Below, piece after piece: positions 8,219-15,598 of a stretch of DNA of 30,833 nucleotides (the stretch's first letter is position 1; every line of letters begins with the position of its first letter). The notes beneath the pieces are model-generated. The model was not told where the DNA came from. It worked only from the letters and a program-made list of their open reading frames with translations, and searched no databases. The DNA is from CAYXVB01 sp964467785. Lineage in GTDB: Bacteria; Bdellovibrionota; UBA1018. A program made the translations under genes and the position numbers. The stretch is taken from positions 1 through 30,833 of the forward strand of contig CAYXVB010000026.1 in the NCBI GenBank assembly GCA_964467785.1, in the 5' to 3' direction.

Positions 8219-10381
8219 ATGGCAGGCCATATCATCGCGGTAGTCGGAGGCAAGGGTGGGGTCGGCAAAAGCGTGTTTGCCGCCAACCTTGCGCTCGCGC
8301 ATCTGACGGAGTTCAAACAACGCCCGCTGATCGTCGATCTCGATCTGAACAGCCTGGGCGACCAGAACATTATCCTCGGCCAGAACCCGCCCAAAAGCAT
8401 CGTCGACATCACCAAGCTCAACGTCGGCGCGTTCGATATCAAGAGCCTCCAGCCGTTTCTTGCCAACGGGCAAGGTGGCTACAGCTTCGTGGCGGCGCCG
8501 CGCGATTCCATCGTCGCGCGCGACCTCGACATGGAGGGGCTGGGCAAGTTCCTTAAGTCGGTGACGTCGCTCTTCGAGCTGATCGTGATCGATTGCGGCA
8601 ACGGGATGGATCCCGCGGCGCTTAAGGCCATGGAGTACGCGACCGCGATCTTCGTCGTCACCACGGCCGACATCATCGTGATCAATCAGACCAAGCGCCT
8701 GCTCGCGCGCATTCAGGAGCTGATGTTCCCGCCCGAGATGGTGCAGGTGATCATCAACCGCTATTCGCCTTCCAACATCATCAATCCTCAGCTGATCCAG
8801 AAAAACTTGAATCGAGCGGTCTTCGCGGCAGTTCCGGATGATCCGGCCAGCTGCGACGGCTCGCTTGCCAAGGGGATCCCGGTCTCGATCGCGGCGCCCA
8901 ACACGCCGGTAGTGCGCGCGTACTTCGACATCGTCCGCAAGATCCGGCAGGTCAATCTCCTCGAAAGTCTGGCCCGGCTTAAAAAGCCAACCGGAGTGGC
9001 TGCCAAAGCCACGGCCGCGCTCGCCGCGTCGCCGGGGGCCGCGGAAGGGGGCGCCAACTCGCCGGGCGGCCGCAGCTCGGCCGCGCCGCTGGATCCGTGG
9101 ACCGCCATGAAAGTGCGCATCCACAAGGCCCTCGTCGAGACCATGGATCTCAAGAAGATGGGCGCGGATAACTCCAATGATCCCAAGGCCCGGAACATCC
9201 TCGAGGAAAAGACGCGCAAGGCGGTCCTGGACGTCCTGGAAAAAGAGGACACCTCCTCGATCATGCCGTCGCGCGAGCTCAAGATGCAGATGGTCAAGGA
9301 AGTGCTCGACGAGGCCCTCGGCCTCGGCCCGCTCCAGGATCTGCTCGCCGACGACAGCGTGACGGAAATCATGGTCAACGCGCGCGACCAGATCTACATC
9401 GAAAAGGGCGGCAAGCCCACCATGTCCAAAGTGAACTTCTCCAGCGAGCTCCAGATGATGAACGTCATCGAGCGCATCGTGACGCCGCTCGGCCGCCGCG
9501 TGGACGAAAAGCAGCCTTATGTCGATGCCCGCCTCGCGGACGGCTCGCGCGTTCACATCATCATCCCGCCGCTCGCGCTGCGCGGTCCGACGATCACCAT
9601 TCGTAAGTTCCCCAAAAAGCGCATCACCTCCAAGGACCTGGTCCAGTACGGATCTCTCACCGAGGACATGGCCGACTTCCTCCGCGCGTGCGTCGAGGGC
9701 AAGCTCAATGTCGTCGTATCGGGCGGCACGGGCTCGGGCAAGACCACGCTGCTCAACGTGCTTTCAAGCTTTATTCCCGCGACCGAGCGTATCATCACGG
9801 TCGAGGACGCCGCCGAGCTGCAGATGATTCAGGACCACGTCGTGCGCCTCGAGGCCCGTCCCAAGAACATCGAAGGCGAGGGCGAAGTGAGCATCCGCGA
9901 CCTCGTCAAATGCTGTCTTCGGATGCGCCCGGACCGGATCGTGGTCGGCGAGTGCCGCGCGGGCGAGGCGCTCGACATGCTGCAAGCCATGAACACCGGT
10001 CACTCCGGATCGCTCACCACGCTCCACGCCAACAACCCCCGCGAGTGCATCGCCCGTCTCGAGACGCTGGTCATGATGTCCGGCCTCAATATGCCCTCCA
10101 AGGCGATCCGCGAAAACATCGCGTCCGCCGTCAATCTGATCATCCAGCAGACCCGTCTCCCCGACGGCTCGCGCAAGGTCACCTATGTGACGGAAGTCAC
10201 CGGCATGCAGGGCGACGTCGTCAGCCTGCAGGACATCTTCACCTACAAGCAGGAAGGCCGGGACAAGAACCAAAAGATCATCGGTCGTTACGTGCCCACG
10301 GGCTTCGTGCCCAAGTTCGTGGAGGAGATGGAGCAGAAGGGCATGAAGGTCCCGCGCCATCTGTTCGCGGCCAAGCCATGA
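8219..10381 (+). CDS. cpaF: CpaE-CpaF fusion: ParA-like ATPase joined to TadA secretion ATPase
   Basis: The 720-residue protein joins two Tad ATPases. Residues 1-250 are a MinD/ParA-type P-loop domain with the deviant Walker A KGGVGKS (12-18), VDLDLN and VIDCGN; it lacks the receiver-like N-terminal domain of classic CpaE. An Ala/Gly/Ser-rich linker follows (about 260-290). Residues 295-720 are a TadA/CpaF VirB11-like ATPase: VTEIMVN, Walker A GGTGSGKTT (502-510), VEDAAEL, the RMRPDRIVVGECRAGEALDML block and GHSGSLTTLHANNP. It would place the assembly site (CpaE/TadZ role) and power pilus extension (CpaF role). ATG 8219 follows GGGAG. The frame is intact across the junction, so this is a true fusion in this sequence. 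Confidence 0.93.
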   Translation: MAGHIIAVVGGKGGVGKSVFAANLALAHLTEFKQRPLIVDLDLNSLGDQNIILGQNPPKSIVDITKLNVGAFDIKSLQPFLANGQGGYSFVAAPRDSIVARDLDMEGLGKFLKSVTSLFELIVIDCGNGMDPAALKAMEYATAIFVVTTADIIVINQTKRLLARIQELMFPPEMVQVIINRYSPSNIINPQLIQKNLNRAVFAAVPDDPASCDGSLAKGIPVSIAAPNTPVVRAYFDIVRKIRQVNLLESLARLKKPTGVAAKATAALAASPGAAEGGANSPGGRSSAAPLDPWTAMKVRIHKALVETMDLKKMGADNSNDPKARNILEEKTRKAVLDVLEKEDTSSIMPSRELKMQMVKEVLDEALGLGPLQDLLADDSVTEIMVNARDQIYIEKGGKPTMSKVNFSSELQMMNVIERIVTPLGRRVDEKQPYVDARLADGSRVHIIIPPLALRGPTITIRKFPKKRITSKDLVQYGSLTEDMADFLRACVEGKLNVVVSGGTGSGKTTLLNVLSSFIPATERIITVEDAAELQMIQDHVVRLEARPKNIEGEGEVSIRDLVKCCLRMRPDRIVVGECRAGEALDMLQAMNTGHSGSLTTLHANNPRECIARLETLVMMSGLNMPSKAIRENIASAVNLIIQQTRLPDGSRKVTYVTEVTGMQGDVVSLQDIFTYKQEGRDKNQKIIGRYVPTGFVPKFVEEMEQKGMKVPRHLFAAKP

Positions 10382-10401
10382 GGCGAAAGGAGGGCTGAGC
10401 T

Positions 10402-11268
10402 TTGAACATCAAATGGATCGGTCTGATCGCCCTCGGGCTCGCCGTATTCGGGATCAGCTACCAATACAACAAGCGTTTCCTGGACTGGCTGCGATTCCAG
10501 TCGCTTGGCACGCGCGATTTCATCGTCGAGCGCCTCAACCAGATGTTCATCGAGGTGCCGCCGCAACGGATCCTGGCCGGGCTCTTCGCCATCAGCATTG
10601 GCTCTGGCTCCGTGGTGTTCCTGATCTTCCTGCCCAAGGTCGCGCCGGGCCTGATCTTCGGCTTGTTCACCGCGTTTGTGGGGTGGAAGGCACCCAAACC
10701 GATCGTCGAGTGGATGTACCGCCGCCGGGTCAAGACCTTCGTCCTCCAGATGGTGGACGCCCTAGGCCTGATGTCCAACGGACTCAAGTCGGGCCTTTCC
10801 ATCGTTCAGGCCATGGGCCTGGTGACTCAGGAGATGCCCCAGCCGATCCAGCAGGAGTTCGGTCTCGTGCTCAGCCAGAATCGGGTCGGCGTCTCCCTCG
10901 AGGAGGCGTTCACGAATCTCTCCAAGCGGATCCAATCCGACGACGTGGAGATGTTCGTGACTTCGATCAATATTCTCAAGGAGACCGGCGGAAATTTGGC
11001 GGAGACCTTTGACACCATCGTCCTGACTATCCGCGAGCGCATCAGAGTCGAGAAGAAGATCGAAACGATGCTGCAGCAGACATTCCTGAACGGAATGATC
11101 GTGCTTGGCGTGCCCCCGGTTCTCGGGCTCTATTTTTACACGGCAAATCCTGAATCCATGGGTCTGCTTTTCTCCACTCCGGCCGGCTGGGCCATGCTTG
11201 TGGTGATTATCCTGTTGGAGGCGGCCGGTTTTTTTGTCATCATGAAAATTGTCAAAATCAATGTTTGA
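10402..11268 (+). CDS. tadB: Tad inner-membrane platform protein TadB, TTG start
   Basis: The TTG start at 10402 has AAAGGAGGG (10386-10394) 7 nt upstream. The 288-residue product has a membrane segment at the N-terminus, two more around residues 60-95 (GLFAISIGSGSVVFLIFLPKVAPGLIFGLF), a T2SSF domain (about 115-245, with LKSGLSIVQAM, VSLEEAFTNLSKRI and KETGGNLAETFDTI) and two C-terminal membrane helices. This is the GspF-like platform that couples the CpaF ATPase to pilin assembly. Tad loci usually encode a second such protein, TadC, next to it; none is present in this window. Confidence 0.9.
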   Translation: MNIKWIGLIALGLAVFGISYQYNKRFLDWLRFQSLGTRDFIVERLNQMFIEVPPQRILAGLFAISIGSGSVVFLIFLPKVAPGLIFGLFTAFVGWKAPKPIVEWMYRRRVKTFVLQMVDALGLMSNGLKSGLSIVQAMGLVTQEMPQPIQQEFGLVLSQNRVGVSLEEAFTNLSKRIQSDDVEMFVTSINILKETGGNLAETFDTIVLTIRERIRVEKKIETMLQQTFLNGMIVLGVPPVLGLYFYTANPESMGLLFSTPAGWAMLVVIILLEAAGFFVIMKIVKINV

Positions 11269-11365
11269 GCCGCGGTTACGCTCATCGGATCCCGGACTTC
11301 GAAACGGATTTTCGGCGTGTCCGGCAGTGACGACGCACTCACTCGGCGGAAAGAGGGACTCACAG

Positions 11366-13087
11366 TTGAAAGCGAACAAAACGACGGGTATCAAGAAGTT
11401 TGTGGGCAAATGGATCGCGGGACTCGCGCTCCTGGTCGGCATCGGATTCGGCGCGCTTACCGCGTCCGCGGGCGTGAGCCTGAAAAACGGCAATTTCTTT
11501 GTCGGCTACTCCGATATCGTTTACCCCGGCCAGTTTGAGACCAAGATCGAGCGCGTTTACAATTCCAAGAGCAGTACCGCGTTCAAGGGCATGTTTGGCT
11601 GGGGCTGGGGCAATGAGTACGAAGTGAACCTCACCGTCTCGGCCGATGGCAGCGTCGTGGTCTATGAATACGGCGGGGGCGCCGAGAACCGCTTCAATCC
11701 CACCAATTTCAAGCCCGCCGAGCTCGATGCCGCGGTCGAGAAGTTGGCCGGCGTCGCGCAGAAGGCCGGCTTGTTCTCCACCACGGGCTCCGCCGCCGCC
11801 TATAAGAAACGCCTCAAGGACGACGCCGATTTCCGCAACGAGGAGTGGCAGAAGTTCCGCAGCCAAGGCAAGATCGAGGCCCGCGTTCTCGCCGAGGGCA
11901 CGCAGCTCGTGTCCAACAAGTACAGTTTCCAGAAGCTGGAACGGATCAAGAACGGATATCGCCGCATTTTCGACAGCGGTAAGACGGAATATTTCAATGA
12001 CGCCGGCCGGCTGGTCAAGCTCACCGACAAGAACGGCAACTTCATCGAGTTCACCTACTCCAAGGACGGGAAGCTCGAGAAGCTCCAGGACAACTTCCAC
12101 CGCCGGATGGCATTCAAGTTCAATACGCAGGGCCTCGTCGAGTCGATCGACGGCGAGAACGGCAAGCGCGCCGAGTACCGCTACAACAGCCTGGGCGAGC
12201 TGGTGTATTCCAAGGACGTCGACGGCAATAAGTACGAGTACAAGTACTCCGCCGATCGTCAGCACAACATGGTCGAGGTCGCCTACGCCGACAAGTCCAC
12301 GATGCAGATCGCGTACTTTGGCGCGGACAAGCAGTTCAATGTCCGCTCGGTCAAGGAACGTGACGGCTCGGTGACCGATTACACTTATGATACGGACGCG
12401 TCGGATAAGGGACATTTCACGGTCGCCGCCAACGTCAAAGGCACCGACGGCAAGATGATCTCGACGAGCAAGTACGAGTACTTCAATAAGCGTAAAGCCA
12501 ACGGCGAAGAGTGGCTTTACAAGATGGTGACCGTTCTCGACGGCGACCGGACCGAGACGAGCTACAACGAGTGCTGCGGACTTCCTTTGCTCATCAAGCG
12601 CGCCGGCGAGGAGACCTCCTTCGAGTATGACTCCAAGGGCCGCGTGACCCGCAAGACGACGCCGAACGAAGTGACCGAGCTGGCTTACGACGACAAGGTC
12701 GGCAAGGTAACTAAGGTCGCCAAGTACTCCAAGGCCGACAAGAAGCTGAGCAACTGGTCGCAGTTCCAGTACGACACCCGCGGCAACCTGACCTTGGCCA
12801 AGAATTCGGAGCGCAAGGGCGTCAAACTGTTCTATGACAATACGGGCCGGATCAAGACGATGGTCGACCAAAACCAGCGGCAGATCAACTTCAAGTATAA
12901 CGAGAATGGGAAGCCGGTCGAGATCGCCGATCCCAAGCTGGGCGCGATCACCGTGAGCTACACCAACAGCGGGGAGATCAAGAAGGTCGAGAGCAGCGCT
13001 GGCCGGAAGGTGGCGCTCGAAGTGACCTCCGCTTTCCAGAACCTGCTCGATATTATTCGTCCGGCAGGCGTGACTCTGTCCTTTTAA
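11366..13087 (+). CDS. Secreted YD-repeat (Rhs-like) protein at the end of the Tad operon
   Basis: The TTG at 11366 has AAGAGGGA (11351-11358) 7 nt upstream and starts a clean signal peptide (LKANKTTGIKKF, a hydrophobic run LALLVGIGFGALT, then ASA/GVS); upstream in-frame codons do not look like protein. The 573-residue product begins with an Rhs-type N-terminal module (NGNFFVGYSDIVYPGQF, FGWGWGNEYE) and carries many YD-type units (YFNDAGRLVKLTDKNGNFIEFTYSKDGKLEK and similar). No Rhs core motif or variable toxin tail is seen, so it is more likely a surface or periplasmic shell-like or adhesive protein than a toxin. Only 97 nt separate it from tadB, suggesting co-transcription. In Bdellovibrio an Rhs-like gene (bd0109) sits in this position, as I recall. 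Confidence 0.82.
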   Translation: MKANKTTGIKKFVGKWIAGLALLVGIGFGALTASAGVSLKNGNFFVGYSDIVYPGQFETKIERVYNSKSSTAFKGMFGWGWGNEYEVNLTVSADGSVVVYEYGGGAENRFNPTNFKPAELDAAVEKLAGVAQKAGLFSTTGSAAAYKKRLKDDADFRNEEWQKFRSQGKIEARVLAEGTQLVSNKYSFQKLERIKNGYRRIFDSGKTEYFNDAGRLVKLTDKNGNFIEFTYSKDGKLEKLQDNFHRRMAFKFNTQGLVESIDGENGKRAEYRYNSLGELVYSKDVDGNKYEYKYSADRQHNMVEVAYADKSTMQIAYFGADKQFNVRSVKERDGSVTDYTYDTDASDKGHFTVAANVKGTDGKMISTSKYEYFNKRKANGEEWLYKMVTVLDGDRTETSYNECCGLPLLIKRAGEETSFEYDSKGRVTRKTTPNEVTELAYDDKVGKVTKVAKYSKADKKLSNWSQFQYDTRGNLTLAKNSERKGVKLFYDNTGRIKTMVDQNQRQINFKYNENGKPVEIADPKLGAITVSYTNSGEIKKVESSAGRKVALEVTSAFQNLLDIIRPAGVTLSF

Positions 13088-13140
13088 TCCGTCGACTGGC
13101 CTGTCTTAAGTTTTGAGGGATGTAAACCGATTAGACACTG

Positions 13141-13156
13141 AAGGGGGAAACCCCTT
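13141..13156 (+). repeat. Perfect inverted repeat / GNRA hairpin
   Basis: AAGGGG-GAAA-CCCCTT is a perfect 6-bp stem with a GAAA tetraloop. It is centred about 85 bp upstream of the predicted sigma-54 start (near 13234), a usual position for an enhancer-binding protein. It is followed by AAAA rather than a T-tract, so it is not an intrinsic terminator on this strand. Confidence 0.55.
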
Positions 13157-13160
13157 AAAA

Positions 13161-13189
13161 CTCGCGTTCCAAGTGATTGAAAACGCGGG
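13161..13189 (+). repeat. Inverted repeat CTCGCGTT ... AACGCGGG
   Basis: Eight bases at 13161-13168 pair with 13182-13189 (one G-T wobble) around a 13-nt spacer. It sits about 45-75 bp upstream of the predicted sigma-54 start and may be a regulator or bending-protein site, or an RNA hairpin. Confidence 0.45.
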
Positions 13190-13207
13190 GATTGTTCCGG
13201 GGCGTAC

Positions 13208-13223
13208 TGGCACCACCCTTGCT
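13208..13223 (+). promoter_or_regulatory. Consensus sigma-54 (-24/-12) promoter
   Basis: TGGCAC-CACCC-TTGCT matches the sigma-54 consensus TGGCAC-N5-TTGCW at every defined base, with GG and GC separated by exactly 10 bp. The predicted start near 13234 gives a 93-nt leader to the small secreted protein at 13327. It needs an AAA+ activator; the only one in the window is encoded at 27248. Confidence 0.8.
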
Positions 13224-13264
13224 TACCTAGAGGGGCAAGAGGTCCGGTGAAAAGTGACCCTTGA

Positions 13265-13279
13265 TCGGTTCGATACCGG
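13265..13279 (+). other. T-arm-like hairpin in the leader
   Basis: TCGG-TTCGATA-CCGG has the loop sequence and length of a tRNA T-arm (GGTTCGA...CC). The rest of a tRNA cannot be built around it, so it is either chance or a T-loop module of a structured leader RNA. Confidence 0.3.
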
Positions 13280-13326
13280 GCCGGTAAAATTGGATTTAAG
13301 AGAGAGTTTCTAGAGGAGAAAGAGCC

Positions 13327-13545
13327 ATGAAAAAGTTTGTGATTGTTTCCCTGCTTTCGATGTTTGTCGCCGCCCCGGTGTTCGCCGAGGAGATCAAGGG
13401 CGAAGTTCCCTGCGTCTCCGTTACGGGCAAGAAGGACTCCAACAAGGGCGAAGCGACTGGTGGCGGCACCCCCGCTCAGCAGTCAGGCTCGTCGACCGCC
13501 GGCAGCGCCAATGGCGGCGGCACGGGCGAGAAGAAGGACAAGTAA
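13327..13545 (+). CDS. Small secreted disordered Gly/Ser-rich protein
   Basis: The 72-residue precursor has a textbook signal peptide (MKKFVIVSLLSMFVAAPVFA/EE). The mature part of about 52 residues starts EEIKGEVPCVSVTGKK, with a single cysteine, and continues as a low-complexity Gly/Ser/Thr/Gln tail ending GEKKDK; it should be unfolded. GAGGAG lies 8 nt before the ATG. It is driven by the consensus sigma-54 promoter and closed by a strong terminator, so it can be expressed apart from the Tad operon. Position and character resemble the Bdellovibrio hit protein Bd0108 (small, secreted, disordered, beside an Rhs-like gene and the flp cluster). I cannot confirm sequence homology from here. Confidence 0.75.
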   Translation: MKKFVIVSLLSMFVAAPVFAEEIKGEVPCVSVTGKKDSNKGEATGGGTPAQQSGSSTAGSANGGGTGEKKDK

Positions 13546-13581
13546 GCTTTCGGCTCTTCTGAGCTGAACCAGTTCACGCAG

Positions 13582-13626
13582 GGGACGGGAAGGGCGTTAC
13601 GGCGCTCTCCCGTCCCTTTCGTCTTT
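13582..13626 (+). terminator. Intrinsic terminator of the Tad region
   Basis: GGGACGGGA (13582-13590) pairs perfectly with TCCCGTCCC (13608-13616) and the stem extends inward with GGGCG/CGCTC. TTTCGTCTTTT follows. It separates the small secreted protein gene from the transporter operon. Confidence 0.88.
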
Positions 13627-13673
13627 TGGTGATCCCGGTTTTGGAGCGCGCGATTTTGAGCTAGTATCGGGAC

Positions 13674-14759
13674 GTGCTCGAGCTCCAGGGACTCATCAAG
13701 GATTTTGGCGGACTTCAGGCGGTGCGCGGGGTCGATCTCACGATCGCCCAAGGCGAGTTCTTTTCGCTATTGGGTCCGAGCGGCTGCGGCAAGACGACCT
13801 TGCTTCGGATGTTGAGCGGTCTCGAAACCCCGGACCGCGGGGCGATCCGGATGGATGGGCGCGAGATCCATCGGCTGCCCCCGGACAAGCGCCACTTCAA
13901 CATGGTTTTTCAGCGCTACGCGCTCTTTCCCCACCTTAACGTGGAGGACAACATCGCCTTTGGCCTGCGCGCCCGCAGGATCGCTGCGGGCGAGATCACC
14001 ACGCGCGTACGGGAGATGCTCGCTCTAGTGCGGCTCGAAGGCTTCAACCGCCGGAGCGTGACGGAGCTGTCCGGCGGTCAGCAGCAGCGGGTCGCCCTGG
14101 CCCGCGCGCTGGTCAATCGCCCCAAAGTGCTGCTCCTCGACGAGCCGCTTTCCGCGCTCGATCTCAAGCTGCGTCAACAGATGCAGGTGGAGTTGCTGGC
14201 CATCCAGCGGCGCCTCAATCTCACCTTCGTGCTCGTGACCCATGACCAGGAGGAGGCGCTGACGCTTTCCGACCGAGTCGCCGTGATGCATGCCGGTCGC
14301 ATCGAGCAGGTTGGGACTCCGCGCGAGATCTATGATCGCCCGGCCACGGAGTTCGTCGCGCGATTCATCGGCTCGATCAATGTGCTCGAGGGACGGGTCC
14401 GAAGCGTTGACGCCGGAGTGACCGAGCTCGACAATGGATTGAGGATCCGCTCCGAACTGGCTTTGCGGCCGGGCGAGGCGGTCCGGCTTTTGATTCGGCC
14501 CGAACGCATCCGGCTGGGGCGCGATCCTCTCGCGCCCAACCGGATCCTAGGCGAAGTGCGCGAAGCCCTTTACCAAGGCGCGCTGACGCAACTGCTGGTG
14601 CGCGCCCGGCTGCAAGGGGCCGAAGTCGATCTTCAGGCCACGCTGCCGAATCTCAACCGTGGCTCGGCGCCCGACTTCGAGCCCGGGCAGCCGGTGGAGC
14701 TGAACTGGTCCGAAGAGGACGGGCTATTGCTCGCGGAATCCCGGGAGATCCGTCGGTGA
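13674..14759 (+). CDS. potA: Spermidine/putrescine-type ABC transporter ATPase
   Basis: The 361-residue protein starts at GTG 13674. It has Walker A GPSGCGKTT (34-42), the Q-loop (MVFQRYALFPH), the signature LSGGQQQR, Walker B VLLLDEPLSALD, the H-loop VTHDQEEAL and a C-terminal TOBE-like domain (about 240-360, with IRPERIRLG). The pattern RYALFPHLNVEDNIAFGLR is typical of the PotA/FbpC/CysA group. It energises uptake through the two permeases encoded next, with which it overlaps by 4 bp (GTGA). Polyamine is the likely substrate class because the permeases resemble PotB and PotC, but the exact ligand cannot be read from sequence. No clear ribosome site is visible. Confidence 0.9.
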   Translation: MLELQGLIKDFGGLQAVRGVDLTIAQGEFFSLLGPSGCGKTTLLRMLSGLETPDRGAIRMDGREIHRLPPDKRHFNMVFQRYALFPHLNVEDNIAFGLRARRIAAGEITTRVREMLALVRLEGFNRRSVTELSGGQQQRVALARALVNRPKVLLLDEPLSALDLKLRQQMQVELLAIQRRLNLTFVLVTHDQEEALTLSDRVAVMHAGRIEQVGTPREIYDRPATEFVARFIGSINVLEGRVRSVDAGVTELDNGLRIRSELALRPGEAVRLLIRPERIRLGRDPLAPNRILGEVREALYQGALTQLLVRARLQGAEVDLQATLPNLNRGSAPDFEPGQPVELNWSEEDGLLLAESREIRR

Positions 14760-15598
14760 GCGAGGGGCGCCGCAGGCTTTCGGCCGGCTGGCTTTCGTTT
14801 CCCGCCGGCGCCTGGTGGTGCGTGTTTTTACTGGCTCCGCTTGGGATCGTCCTGGTGCACAGCTTCGCGCAAAGGGGGACTTACGGATCGGTGGAGTTCG
14901 GGTTCCATTTGCAGAACTACGCCCGCGCCTTTGAGCCCATGTTTATCGGCGTTTTCCTGGCTAGCGTGCGGCTGGCCGCCCTGACGGCGCTGAGCTGCGC
15001 GATCGCCGGCTTTCCCGTCGCTTATACGATCGCCCGCGCCCGACCGAGCTGGAGGACGCCGCTTCTGGTCGCGCTGATGGTTCCGTTCTGGACTAACTTC
15101 GTGGTCCGCACCTATGCGCTCAAGGTTCTACTCTCGGAGCACGGCGCAGTGAACTGGGCGGCGGTGTCGCTCGGGTTGCTCGCCGAGCCGTTTGACTTCG
15201 CCAACTCGGCGTTCGCCATCTGGCTCGGGATGCTCATCAACTATCTACCCTTTATGGTGCTGCCGCTTTACGTGGCGCTCGAGAAGTTCGACTTCACCCT
15301 GATGGAAGCGGCGCGGGATCTGGGCGCCGGTCCGGTGCGGGCTTTTTTCCGGGTGCTCCTGCCCGGAGTGCGGCCGGGGCTCGTCAGCGGCTTGATTTTT
15401 GTACTCACTCCCGCGCTGGGCGAGTTTGTGATTCCCGATATGCTGGGCGGCGCGCGCACCTTGCTGATCGGAAACGTGATCACCGACCAATTTCTCAAGA
15501 GTCGCGACTGGGCCTTCGGATCGGCGCTCTCGCTGTTGCTCATCGCCGTGATCGGTTTCAACCTCGCGCTCCTGTTGCGCAAGGGGCGTGCTTCGTGA
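14756..15598 (+). CDS. potB: Spermidine/putrescine-type ABC permease PotB-like
   Basis: The 280-residue protein begins at GTG 14756, overlapping potA by 4 bp. It has about six membrane helices and the EAA loop that contacts the ATPase (LMEAARDLGAGPVRAFFRVLLPGVRPG). N-terminal features such as the LLAPLGIVLVHSF helix and a periplasmic NYARAFEP segment fit PotB/ModB-like permeases. The sequence VPFWTNFVVRTYALKVLLSEHGAVNW is characteristic of the PotB group. It forms a heterodimeric channel with the next gene product. Confidence 0.9.
   Translation: MSEGRRRLSAGWLSFPAGAWWCVFLLAPLGIVLVHSFAQRGTYGSVEFGFHLQNYARAFEPMFIGVFLASVRLAALTALSCAIAGFPVAYTIARARPSWRTPLLVALMVPFWTNFVVRTYALKVLLSEHGAVNWAAVSLGLLAEPFDFANSAFAIWLGMLINYLPFMVLPLYVALEKFDFTLMEAARDLGAGPVRAFFRVLLPGVRPGLVSGLIFVLTPALGEFVIPDMLGGARTLLIGNVITDQFLKSRDWAFGSALSLLLIAVIGFNLALLLRKGRAS

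Larger units (their letters stand above)
13088..13326 (+). promoter_or_regulatory. Structured regulatory region upstream of the small secreted protein
   Basis: This 239-base gap holds in order: a 6-bp GNRA hairpin or inverted repeat (13141-13156), an 8+8 inverted repeat (13161-13189), a sigma-54 promoter (13208-13223), a hairpin shaped like a tRNA T-arm (13265-13279) and a ribosome site GAGGAG (13313-13318). No ORF of note is present. Most of the structure could be DNA operators upstream of the promoter, or RNA if transcription reads through from the Tad operon. Confidence 0.6.

Noticed and set aside
13120..13260. Cyclic-di-GMP (GEMM) or cobalamin riboswitch
   Set aside because: A GAAA tetraloop is present, but the conserved core sequences of these riboswitches are not found.
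13223..13287. A tRNA gene suggested by the T-arm-like hairpin
   Set aside because: Only a 5-bp acceptor-like pairing (TTACC/GGTAA) can be made, no D-arm or anticodon arm is present and the length is too short.
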